A stretch of DNA of 32,282 nucleotides from Insolitispirillum peregrinum (GTDB lineage Bacteria > Pseudomonadota > Alphaproteobacteria > Rhodospirillales > Rhodospirillaceae): positions 1 to 32,282 of the forward strand of contig NZ_FTOA01000015.1 in NCBI RefSeq assembly GCF_900156605.1, given 5' to 3'. Shown here piece by piece: positions 16,001-24,007 of this stretch (position 1 is the stretch's first letter; each line of letters starts with the position of its first letter). Both the position numbers and the translations under genes were made by a program. The notes beneath the pieces are model-generated. The model saw only the letters and a list, made by a program, of their open reading frames with translations, had not been told where the DNA came from and did no database searches.

Positions 16001-19000
16001 GAGGCCGCTGCGCTGATCGACAGCCTGACCTATGGCAATACCGGCAGCGCGCTCAACGGCACCCGCACCGTTACTCTGGCGGTGATGGAATATGCTGATG
16101 GCAACGTCAACACCACCACCATTGCCACCGCGCAGGCCGTTGTCACTCTTGCCGCCGCGACTGCGGCCAATACCGCCCCGACGGTCGGAGGCATTCCCCC
16201 GGTGTCCTATACCGAGCAGGCCGCCGCCATTCTGCTCGCCCCCGCTGGCACCGTTGCCGATGCGCAGATGGATGCCTTCAATGGCGGCAAGGGCAATTAT
16301 GACGGTGCCGTGCTGACCATCACGCTGGGCGAGGGCCGCAGCGGTGTGGACAGTCTGGGCTTCACGGCAGGCAACGGGTTGACGCTGGAAAACGGTCGGC
16401 TCAGCAAGGATGGCGTGGTCATCGCGACGGTCACCAATGCCGATGGAGTGCTGACCATCACCTTCACCGACGCCAACGGGACCATTCCGACCACCAGCGA
16501 TGTGCAGAACACCCTGCAGCAGATCACCTATGCCGACAGCAGCGATACTCCTGCCGCAACGGTGGCGGTGACCATCACTCTCAGTGATCAGCGTGGTCTG
16601 GTCTCCAGCGACGCCACGGTTTCCATCGCGGTCACCGGCATCAACGATGCTCCGGCGGTGACGCAAGACCCGGTGGCCGCCAGCGGCACCATTGACCTGA
16701 GCACCATTGGTGCCATCGAGGGGCTGGGAACCTTGACCGCTGCGGTCGTTTCGGCGGATGGCACAACGGTTTACGTCGCTGATGGCAGTGGTGCCATCGC
16801 CTTGCTTGTCCGTGATGCCTCGACCGGTGCCCTGACCTATGTCCGAACGTTTGCGACGATGACCGGCGGTGCGGGACTCAGCGATCTGGTCCTGTCCGCC
16901 GATGGCCGCAGCCTTTATGCCCTGCGGGCCGATGGCAACGCCCTTGTCTGGTTTGCGGTCGATGCCAGCGGCAGCCTGGCTCACCAGCAGACCATCGTCG
17001 ATGATTACAGTGTTACCGACGGCAATCTGTGGGGGGTCAAGGATATCGCCGTTTCGGAAGACGGTGCCAACCTGTACCTGATCAACGGCTATAATGTCGT
17101 GACATTCAGCCGCGATCCCGCCACCGGTGCCCTGACCTACGTCGAGGCGATTGTAGGCAGTGCGTGGAGCGCCCCTTACCTGTGGACCCCGACTGAAATC
17201 GTGACTCGGGGCGATCTGGTGTATGTGGTCACCGACCCGTCTTTCAGTTCGGTCCTGATTGTTTACACCCGGGGTGATGATGGTTCCCTGTCCCTGCTGG
17301 CCCATACGCAAAGCGGGGCCTCAGCCTTGCAGGACATTCAGGAGATTACGGTCAGCGCCGATGGCGGGACCATTTATGTTGCCGGTGCCTCCACCATCAG
17401 CCGGTTCACCCTTGATGCCGAAAATGGCGTTCTGACCTATCAGGGGAACGTCACCACCACTCAGGGCGTGACCGATATCGCCCTGTCCGGCGACGGGCTG
17501 ACCCTGTACGTCACGCTGGAGGGCGGCACTCTGGCCCGCTATGCCACCAGTGGCGACAGCCTGCACCTGGCCGACAGCCAGACGCTTGCCGGGGCCGGAG
17601 CGATTTCGACCACCAGCGGCGGGGTGATCGTCCTTGGCAGTGGCCTGACCTCGGTGCAGGAAAGCGCCATCACCCCCACCTATGTGATCGGTCAGACGCC
17701 GGTCTCTTTTGCCTCTGATTACAGCCTGTCTGATCCCGAACTTGACGCGGCCAACGGCAGCAACGGCGAGTATCAGGGGGCCAGCGTCACGGTCAGCGAG
17801 GCCAGCGGACAGGGGAGTTTCGGCTTTGCCAGCGACAGCGGCCTCAGCCTGAGCGGCGGCACACTGTCGCTGAATGGCACCGCCATCGCCACGGTGAGTT
17901 CTGCCAGCGGTACCCTGACCCTCACCTTCCTTGGCGGGGTGACAACGGAAACCGCCAATCTGGTGCTGCACAGCCTGACCTACGCCAATGAAGCGGCGAC
18001 CGCCAGCACCACTGCCACCCTGACCATCACCCTGAACGATGGACAGGTCAGCGGGGCCGCCCGGACCGTCGGCGTCAGTGTCATCGAGATCAATGATGCA
18101 CCGACCCTGAGCGCGACGGCGGCCAGTGGCACGATTGACACTGCCAACGGTGGAGCCGTCACCCTGTTCAGTGAGGCTGCCATCGACACGGTGGAAAGCG
18201 GCCAGAGCATCACATCCCTGACCCTTGTGGTTTCGGGCGTGAGCGATGGGGCCGGTGAAATTCTGGTTGTCGATGGTACCGACATTCCCCTGACCACTGG
18301 CTCGATCAGGACCACCAACGGCCATACCGTGACGGTTGTGCTGGTGAATGGCACTGCCTCCGTCACCCTCTCCAACACCTCGGGCATCGCCGTTGCCGAC
18401 GCCCGGACGCTGGTGAATGCCATCGCCTACAAGGGGGCCGATACCGCCACCCTGACCGCTGGCGAGCGGACCATCACCCTGACCTCGGTGCGGGACAGTG
18501 GCGGTACCGTTCAGGGGGGCGTCGATACCACCACACTGTCCATCGCCGCCACGGTTCGTGTGGTCTATGTCAATGATGCTCCGTCGCTGGTCACCACTCC
18601 GGCGACGGGTGCCAGCCATACGGCAGGCGACAGGCCGGTCCTGTTGTTTGGCGGGACGGTGATTGATGCGGGCGAGAGCGAACAGGCCATCCGTGCCCTG
18701 ACCCTGACGGTATCCGGTCTTCATGATGGTGATGGTGACGCCCTGATGATCGACGGCACCACCGTCGCCATGACCAGCGGCACCGTTACCACCGCTCATG
18801 GCCTGTCTGTTACCGTGACGGTCAGCGATGGCACGGCAACCGTTACCGTCTCCAAAGCGGCCGGCATGACCACCGCCGAGGCCGCCGCGCTGGTCGATGG
18901 CATCGCCTATGGAACCGTGCCGGATGGCACCATGGCCGTTGGTCAGCGTGTCGTCACGCTGGTTTCCATTCAGGACATCGGCGGCACCGCTGATAACGGC

Positions 19001-20098
19001 GTTGATACCAGCACCCTGACCATTTCGGCCACCGTTGATATCCCCGATGCAGCACCGGTTGCGACCACATGCGGCCTGTCGTTGACCGTCATTCCGGGCA
19101 CCGCTTTCAGTACCACTCTGGCGGAAACCCTTGTGCGTCACCCCAATGGAGATGCACTGACATGGGCGGTGGACGGATTGCCAGAGGGGCTGTCGTTCGA
19201 CCCGGAAACCCGCATCATCAGCGGAATGGTTTCTGCGACAGGCACCTATGCCCTGACCATCACGGTCACCGATTCCAATGGCGAAAGTACGGTGATTGCC
19301 GTGAGTCTGTCGGTCAGGGTGCCGACAAGCGACACGGCGGGGCCCTCACCGGTTCTCGATACCGGGAATGGCGGGAGTGCCGGACCGTTCCCCATGGGCA
19401 GCGCCCCGCAACCGGGAATGGCGGCAGAGATGACCTCTTCGGCCCCGCTGGCGGTGGGTACACTGTCGAATGGTTTCGGGGCAAACGGCTCCGCGAGAAC
19501 CGACGCCGCCATCGCCGCCGCCCCCCTGTCGTTCCTGTTGCCGGTGGGCGAGCAGTTTTCGACCGCAACCTCTTTGGTCAGCGACAGTGCTTCCTCCACC
19601 AGTCCGCAAGCTGCTTTCGACCGGCAGGGTGATGTCTGGGTGGCGACTGTTGCCGCTGCAACGGCTGCCGGGAACGAGGTCAGGGTCAGCATTCCAGCCG
19701 AAATACAAGGCACGGCGGTGACGGTGAGGCTGGCCAATGGCCTGCCGCTTCCCGCCTGGGTGCGCTTCGACCGCTCCACCGGGCAGATCATCGTCGATGC
19801 CCGCCAACTGTCCCGGTTACAGCAATTGCGTCTGCAAATGCAGACCCGCGACGCCAATGGCGTGGCCCGTGACACGGTGCTGGAAATCCGCCCCGAGCCG
19901 AAGGTGACAGCGAGCGGGCGCACCCCCGATCAGACCATTGCCTCTGCCGAGACCACCATCATCCCGACACCAGCCGATCCTGCACCGCAGGCCGAGCCGC
20001 AACCGGGCCTTGCCATGCAGCTGGACGCCCCGCGCGGCCTGCTGGAAGAGGCGCGGGCGCTGCTGGCGAGCCTGACCGGTCACCGTCAGGTCGCCTGA
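13046..20098 (+). CDS. Giant cadherin-like repeat protein with two beta-propellers, N-terminal LExRMMFDAA motif
   Basis: A 2350-residue Thr/Ser/Ala/Gly-rich, almost Cys-free protein, probably exported and surface-bound or adhesive. Residues 24-33 read LESRMMFDAA, the N-terminal signature of the LEPR-type large exoproteins; no ordinary Sec signal peptide is seen. Approximate domains: Ig/cadherin-like repeats 55-212 and 213-371 (type B); propeller-like region 372-739 with repeated SADGxxVY motifs; cadherin-like 740-887 (type A), 888-1046 (B), 1047-1201 (A); second propeller 1202-1542; 1543-1684 (A), 1685-1844 and 1845-2001 (B); putative Ig domain 2002-2093; low-complexity and second Ig-like tail to 2350. 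Most domains end in ND-AP junctions. RTX nonapeptides are absent. GAGGAAA precedes the ATG, 54 bases after tadG. Adhesion is an inference. Confidence 0.85.
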   Translation: MSGHHASQKTPKLPGTPKFLALALESRMMFDAAVAATAEAVAVAATDTAPGVTATAEKPTATLNDTVTTATVDLFSGVTVATDTSGTDSSLGTLVVTVDRSGSNQALVVDGTTITLENGATGATTSKGYAYSVSTSGGTTTVTIGIAASGASTASDVASLIDGIAYTALDNTVESGTVTVTLKSLSDSTDTASLDISAAVTVDNDTVAESNDAPVVTATPATAAYSEDSDPLSLFANASVSTVESGQTITSLTFTVSGLADGASESLTVDGTSIALVAGSGTTSSGHAYTVTLSGTTATLVVSSSTGMAAADAASLVDGVTYANSAATLTEGNRVVTLASVRDSGGTANDGQDTTALTIAATVTVERAAPNISAETGSLSYNDLIKATAEDGYTNLLDGIRDVVAVDDLVYVIRTTTVWDSSTFTEVPVSTLYVFQRAADGTLALSQTIDSTSVSALVGATEITVSTDGTTVQVLGDSGVVLFGRTSDTGALTALGSIGADVIGDRGAITSVLATGNTVYVTAGESLLVFTLAQDGTLTLGQTLSDAGTAGVQLDGANSLALSADGQWLVVGTLGGGTLASVFRVGTDGTLTFVSAALGPDATADQAYYTSALALSADGKTVYASEYDGSAYHLYVLSLDGNGTLAPQSVLTLDKAVSDLIVSSDGAALFVIGANGIKTYARSAGGTLTLLGEATTYGTYSLSGLNGASLSADGTQIYLTGTFSWNAGLMVLDLKPAASTYSEGGTAVALMPAATLSDPQLDAANNGAGDYNGASVVIERQGGAVSEDQFGFLAGDGLTFDSASGTIQRDGQAIATVTQSAGSLTITFTASVSTAEAQSVLRRVTYANTSDDPTRNSSTAAFTVTINDGTGHHDSMTAEVTLIGVNDPPVITTTAQTPTYNAEGERVSLFKDTSIDTVEAGQSIWRVILTLDAVTANDVLGVDGGKINLDTVTSGTQSTGTGLSYSVSVVDGRTTVTLYLMKSASEAAALIDSLTYGNTGSALNGTRTVTLAVMEYADGNVNTTTIATAQAVVTLAAATAANTAPTVGGIPPVSYTEQAAAILLAPAGTVADAQMDAFNGGKGNYDGAVLTITLGEGRSGVDSLGFTAGNGLTLENGRLSKDGVVIATVTNADGVLTITFTDANGTIPTTSDVQNTLQQITYADSSDTPAATVAVTITLSDQRGLVSSDATVSIAVTGINDAPAVTQDPVAASGTIDLSTIGAIEGLGTLTAAVVSADGTTVYVADGSGAIALLVRDASTGALTYVRTFATMTGGAGLSDLVLSADGRSLYALRADGNALVWFAVDASGSLAHQQTIVDDYSVTDGNLWGVKDIAVSEDGANLYLINGYNVVTFSRDPATGALTYVEAIVGSAWSAPYLWTPTEIVTRGDLVYVVTDPSFSSVLIVYTRGDDGSLSLLAHTQSGASALQDIQEITVSADGGTIYVAGASTISRFTLDAENGVLTYQGNVTTTQGVTDIALSGDGLTLYVTLEGGTLARYATSGDSLHLADSQTLAGAGAISTTSGGVIVLGSGLTSVQESAITPTYVIGQTPVSFASDYSLSDPELDAANGSNGEYQGASVTVSEASGQGSFGFASDSGLSLSGGTLSLNGTAIATVSSASGTLTLTFLGGVTTETANLVLHSLTYANEAATASTTATLTITLNDGQVSGAARTVGVSVIEINDAPTLSATAASGTIDTANGGAVTLFSEAAIDTVESGQSITSLTLVVSGVSDGAGEILVVDGTDIPLTTGSIRTTNGHTVTVVLVNGTASVTLSNTSGIAVADARTLVNAIAYKGADTATLTAGERTITLTSVRDSGGTVQGGVDTTTLSIAATVRVVYVNDAPSLVTTPATGASHTAGDRPVLLFGGTVIDAGESEQAIRALTLTVSGLHDGDGDALMIDGTTVAMTSGTVTTAHGLSVTVTVSDGTATVTVSKAAGMTTAEAAALVDGIAYGTVPDGTMAVGQRVVTLVSIQDIGGTADNGVDTSTLTISATVDIPDAAPVATTCGLSLTVIPGTAFSTTLAETLVRHPNGDALTWAVDGLPEGLSFDPETRIISGMVSATGTYALTITVTDSNGESTVIAVSLSVRVPTSDTAGPSPVLDTGNGGSAGPFPMGSAPQPGMAAEMTSSAPLAVGTLSNGFGANGSARTDAAIAAAPLSFLLPVGEQFSTATSLVSDSASSTSPQAAFDRQGDVWVATVAAATAAGNEVRVSIPAEIQGTAVTVRLANGLPLPAWVRFDRSTGQIIVDARQLSRLQQLRLQMQTRDANGVARDTVLEIRPEPKVTASGRTPDQTIASAETTIIPTPADPAPQAEPQPGLAMQLDAPRGLLEEARALLASLTGHRQVA

Positions 20099-20126
20099 TC
20101 ATTTCAAAGGGGAATACAGAAACACC

Positions 20127-21899
20127 ATGACCCGCACCCGTCATTTTTCGCCATACCGTCCTTCCACCGCCCTGTGTCTGGTCGTCGGCCTGAGCGCCTT
20201 TGGCCTGACCGCCTGTTCGGTGACACCGGAACCGGTCACCCTTGACGAGCAGATGGCGCAGACCGCCAGCGACCGCCTGAAGATGTTTGCCGATCAGGAG
20301 CCGGTGACCGGCCCGATCAGCATCGACGAAGCAATGGCGCGGGCGGTGAAATACAATCTGCAACAGCGTATGGGGCTGATGGAAAAGGCCCTGGAAGACC
20401 AGATGCTGGACGTGCGCAGTCTGGACATGCTGCCCAAACTGGCAGCGCAGGCGGGCTGGAAAACCCGCAGCAACGAAGCCGCATCCTCCAGTGAATCGAT
20501 CGAGAGCCGTAGCCAGTCGCTGGAACCATCCACCAGTCAGGACAAAAACGGCGAGACGGCCGGTCTGCAACTGTCGTGGAACGTGCTGGATTTCGGCGTC
20601 AACTATTTCGGCGCCAAGGCGCAGGCCAACAAGGCGCTGGCCGCCGAAGAGCGCCGCCGCCGGGTGATTGCCGACATCATCCAGCAGGTCCGGGTGGCCT
20701 ATTGGGAGGCCGCCACCGCCGAGCGGTTGCAGCCCGAGGTCCGGCAGGCGATGGACGAAGCGAACATGGCGCTGGACCGCGCCCGCCAGACCGAGCGCGA
20801 ACGGCTGATGACCCCGGCTGACTCCCTGCGCTATCAGAAAAGCCTGCTGGAAATGGTCCGCCAACTCGAAGCTCTGGACGGTGAACTGGCGGACGCCAAA
20901 GCGCGGCTGGCGGCGCTGATGAACATTCCTCCGGCCACCGACTACACTCTTGAGCCGCTGACCGAAAGCTCGTTTGCCCGTCCGGCGCTGGCCTATGGCC
21001 TCGACGAACTGGAAGCAACCGCGATGGTCAAGCGGCCGGAAATCCGCGAGGAAACCTATCAGGCGCGCAACGCCGTTCTGGAAACCCGCATGGCGCTGCT
21101 CAAACTGTTGCCGGGGGCCAACCTGTTTACCGGGGTGAATTACGACAGCAACAGCTATCTGGTGAACAGCAGTTGGGCTGATGCCGGTTTGCAGGTCAGC
21201 TGGAACCTGTTCAACGTCCTGTCCTATTCCCGCATTGAGGAGGCTGGCGAGACCCGTGAACAGTTGGCCGAATTGCGCCGGCAGGCGGTGCGCATGGCGG
21301 TGCTGACCCAGGTCAACCTGTCGTGGCAGCGCTATCACCGGGCGGAGCGCATCTTTGACCGCTCCAACGAGCTGGAACAGCTTCAGCGGGGCCTGTTGGG
21401 GCACAGCGAGAGCGCCTATGCCAGCAATGCGCAAAGCCTGCTTGAGCGAATCCGCACCCGCACCGAAACGGTGCTGGCAACCCGCACCCGCGATCGCAGC
21501 TTTGCCGAGATGCAAGGTGCCTATGGCGCCATTTATCAGGCCGCCGGTCTGGACCCCTTGCCGGAACAGGTCAAGGGTTACAGCATTGCGGACCTGAGCG
21601 GGGCCATCGCTGCCAACCGCGCGGCTCTGGCCCGGGGCGAGGTTGCTCCGCCGCAATTGCCGCCTGCGCCTGTTGCGGTGGCCAGCAGCGCCCCTGCCGT
21701 GCAGCCGGTTACCCTCGCGTCTCCTCCGCCCACCCCTCCGGCTCCTGTCGAGCAGCCTGCCGCCGCTCCGGCTTCTGTCGAGGTGGCAGCCACGCCTCCT
21801 GTTCCTCCGGCCTACCTCCTGCGGCTGGACATGTGGTCCCATCTGGGGTCGCTGGAAGGCGCAGAGTTGATCAGTCTGGATGGTCCCCATGTCCAGTAA
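20127..21899 (+). CDS. TolC-like outer-membrane efflux lipoprotein
   Basis: A 590-residue outer-membrane channel protein with lipobox LTAC (lipidated Cys at residue 30). It shows the two-repeat coiled-coil layout of the TolC/OMF family: repeat 1 about 65-275 (SIDEAMARAVKYNLQQRMGL, then LQLSWNVLDFG) and repeat 2 about 295-490 (LQVSWNLFNVLSY). After the OEP core, residues 504-563 form a Pro/Ala/Val-rich tail, followed by a short hydrophobic-acidic end (YLLRLDMWSHLGSLEG). It is probably the exit channel for the giant protein encoded 28 bases upstream. It overlaps the adaptor gene downstream. Confidence 0.9.
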   Translation: MTRTRHFSPYRPSTALCLVVGLSAFGLTACSVTPEPVTLDEQMAQTASDRLKMFADQEPVTGPISIDEAMARAVKYNLQQRMGLMEKALEDQMLDVRSLDMLPKLAAQAGWKTRSNEAASSSESIESRSQSLEPSTSQDKNGETAGLQLSWNVLDFGVNYFGAKAQANKALAAEERRRRVIADIIQQVRVAYWEAATAERLQPEVRQAMDEANMALDRARQTERERLMTPADSLRYQKSLLEMVRQLEALDGELADAKARLAALMNIPPATDYTLEPLTESSFARPALAYGLDELEATAMVKRPEIREETYQARNAVLETRMALLKLLPGANLFTGVNYDSNSYLVNSSWADAGLQVSWNLFNVLSYSRIEEAGETREQLAELRRQAVRMAVLTQVNLSWQRYHRAERIFDRSNELEQLQRGLLGHSESAYASNAQSLLERIRTRTETVLATRTRDRSFAEMQGAYGAIYQAAGLDPLPEQVKGYSIADLSGAIAANRAALARGEVAPPQLPPAPVAVASSAPAVQPVTLASPPPTPPAPVEQPAAAPASVEVAATPPVPPAYLLRLDMWSHLGSLEGAELISLDGPHVQ

Positions 21900-22656
21900 G
21901 GTCGTGCGGGGGATGCACAGGATCGGGGCCTTGACCCTGATCCTTGCTGCTGTCCTTTTCGCCCCGGCCCATGCAGCGGAACAAGCTTCTGATGTTGAAA
22001 TCCGGGTCCAGCTCAGCCCGATCCGGCAGGCGGTGTTGTCCAGCAGCATGGCGGGCAGGATCACCGAGCTGGCGGTGCGGGAGGGCGACCGCTTTTCCGA
22101 GGGCGACCGGCTGGTCGGGTTTGACTGTTCAGTGTATCAGGCACAACTCAATCGGGCCAATGCAGCCGAAAGCGGGGCGCGCAAAAAGCTGGAAGTGGCG
22201 CAAAGGCTGGAAAAGCTGAACTCCATCAGCCTGACCGATGTCGCTCAGGCGCAATCCGCGCAAGGGGTCGCTCGCGCCGAAATCGGGGTGACGCAGGCGA
22301 TGCTGCGGAATTGCACCTTGACTGCGCCTTTTTCCGGTCGGGTCTCTGCCCGCAAGGTTCAACGCTGGGAATACGTGCCGGAAGGCAAGGAGCTGCTGAG
22401 CATTTATGACGACAGTGCCTATGAACTGGAGCTGATCGTTCCATCCCGCTGGCTGTCGTGGGTGAAATCCAACCTGACCTTCACCGTGCGGCTTGATGAA
22501 ACGGGGGGCGATTATCCCGCCCGCGTCACCCGCATTGGATCGGTGATTGACCCGCTGAACCAGTCGGTGAAGGTCTTTGGGCAGTTGACCGGAAACACCG
22601 CTGGCCTGTTGCCGGGGATGAGCGGTGCCGCCCATCTGGAGCCTCCGGCGAAATGA
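21889..22656 (+). CDS. HlyD/RND-type periplasmic adaptor, short form
   Basis: A 255-residue membrane-fusion protein with a signal peptide ending near PAHAAE. A lipoyl half-motif (SSMAGRITELAVREGDRFSEGDRLVGFD) and its return strand (LTAPFSGRVSARKVQRWEYVPEGKELLSI) flank a short alpha-hairpin (about 85-135), and a beta-barrel follows. It should bridge the TolC-like channel to inner-membrane partners. Two start codons are in frame (21880, 21889); both overlap the upstream gene and I prefer 21889. The stop overlaps the next start as ATGA. Confidence 0.87.
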   Translation: MSSKVVRGMHRIGALTLILAAVLFAPAHAAEQASDVEIRVQLSPIRQAVLSSSMAGRITELAVREGDRFSEGDRLVGFDCSVYQAQLNRANAAESGARKKLEVAQRLEKLNSISLTDVAQAQSAQGVARAEIGVTQAMLRNCTLTAPFSGRVSARKVQRWEYVPEGKELLSIYDDSAYELELIVPSRWLSWVKSNLTFTVRLDETGGDYPARVTRIGSVIDPLNQSVKVFGQLTGNTAGLLPGMSGAAHLEPPAK

Positions 22657-24002
22657 CGATGATGTCCCTGCCGTCCACCGATGGGGCTGCCGGGCGACTG
22701 GCTGTTCTGGTGCAGTTGGAGCAGCGCGCCCGCAGTGCGGAAACCCCTCAGGCGCTGGCCTTTGTGATGGTCAACGACACCCGGGGCCTGCTGGATTACC
22801 GGCGAGCACTGTTCTGGGATGCCGAAAGACGGACCCTGCAAGCCTGTTCCGGGTTGGTGGCGCTGGAACCGCAGTCCCCGCTGGTCGGGTGGCTGACAGC
22901 TCGGTGCCAGCACTGGCAGGGCAGGGAGGATGCGGCCCGCGTGCAGGAACTGAACGCCGCAGACATGGTTGCCAGCGATGCTCAGGACTGGGCCGAGCAC
23001 GTCAATGGGCGGCTTTTCTGGCTGCCCATCCGCCACCCGGACAGGCGGTTGGCGGGGGCGTTGCTGCTGGACCGCGATCTGCCGTTCACCCCCGCCGACC
23101 TGTCTCTCCTGACGCTTTTGCTGGATGGGTACGGCCACGCCTGGGCCGCCTTGCATCGTCGCACCCGCAGTCGCCCACGGATCAACCCGCGCTCACGCCG
23201 TCTCTGGATCGGGGCGGGGGCCGCTGCCGTGCTGGCATGCCTGTTCCCGGTGCGTCAGTCGGTGCTGGCCCCGGCTGAAATCGTCGCCCGTGATCCTGCC
23301 GTGCTGCGTGCCCCGGTTCAGGCGGTTGTCGAACAGATACTGGTCCGCCCGAATCAGCCGGTCGTGACCGGGGAGCCGGTGGTCAGGCTGGACACTCGGG
23401 AATGGGAAAGCCGGCGGCAATCGGCTTTGCAGGAATTAACCGTCGCCGATGCCGAATACCGGCAGGCCCAACAGCAAGCCTTGTTCGACGACCGCAGCAA
23501 GGCCGGGCTGGCCACGCTGAGGGGCAGAATTGAGCAGGCGCGCGCGGATGTGGCGTTCATCGAAGACAACCTGTCGCGGATGACGATCACCGCACCACGG
23601 TCCGGCGTGGCCATCTATGACGACCCCAGCGAATGGATTGGCCGCCCCGTCGCGCTGGGCGAGCGGATCATGCAGATTGCCGAGCCCGGCGAGGGTGAAC
23701 TGGAAATCCATTTGCCGGTCGCCGACGCCATTGATCTGCCCCCTGGTGCCGAAATCCGGCTGTTCCTGAACAATGCCCCGGCCTCGCCGCTTGGGGCAAC
23801 ACTGGACCGGATCGGATATCGTGCCAGCCCGACCGCGGACGGCATCATGGCCTATCGTGTCAGCGGCCTGTTCGTCGATGGCGATTCGCGGATACGGGTG
23901 GGGCTGAAGGGTACCGCCAAGCTGTATGGCGAGCGGACGGTTTTGCTGCTCTACGTCCTGCGGCGCCCGCTGACCGCCCTGCGCATCCATTTGGGCTGGT
24001 AG
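22653..24002 (+). CDS. GAF-like domain / TM / HlyD-type adaptor fusion
   Basis: A 449-residue inner-membrane protein. Residues about 14-168 look like a GAF domain (AFVMVNDTRGLLDYRRALFW, then FWLPIRHPDRRLAGALLLDRD, then FTPADLSLL), which would be cytoplasmic. A basic stretch and one helix (184-200) lead into a periplasmic HlyD-like part: lipoyl strands at about 205-250 (APVQAVVEQILVRPNQPVVTG), a short coiled coil (252-295), the return strand (MTITAPRSGVAIYDDPSEW) and a barrel. It may couple a cytoplasmic signal or ligand to export. It overlaps the upstream adaptor and lies 5 bases before the M50 gene. GAF identity rests on pattern only. Confidence 0.8.
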   Translation: MTMMSLPSTDGAAGRLAVLVQLEQRARSAETPQALAFVMVNDTRGLLDYRRALFWDAERRTLQACSGLVALEPQSPLVGWLTARCQHWQGREDAARVQELNAADMVASDAQDWAEHVNGRLFWLPIRHPDRRLAGALLLDRDLPFTPADLSLLTLLLDGYGHAWAALHRRTRSRPRINPRSRRLWIGAGAAAVLACLFPVRQSVLAPAEIVARDPAVLRAPVQAVVEQILVRPNQPVVTGEPVVRLDTREWESRRQSALQELTVADAEYRQAQQQALFDDRSKAGLATLRGRIEQARADVAFIEDNLSRMTITAPRSGVAIYDDPSEWIGRPVALGERIMQIAEPGEGELEIHLPVADAIDLPPGAEIRLFLNNAPASPLGATLDRIGYRASPTADGIMAYRVSGLFVDGDSRIRVGLKGTAKLYGERTVLLLYVLRRPLTALRIHLGW

Positions 24003-24007
24003 GGACC

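Noticed and set aside
12401-17311. Very long open frames on the - strand opposite tadG and the giant protein (847 and 713 codons)
   Set aside because: They mirror the + strand genes, have odd Gly/Arg/His/Gln-rich composition, no recognisable domains and no ribosome-binding sites; they are by-products of the GC-rich repetitive coding sequence.
13046-20098. Classical RTX type I secretion substrate
   Set aside because: No GGxGxDxxx nonapeptides and no ABC transporter gene beside it, despite HlyD and TolC relatives.
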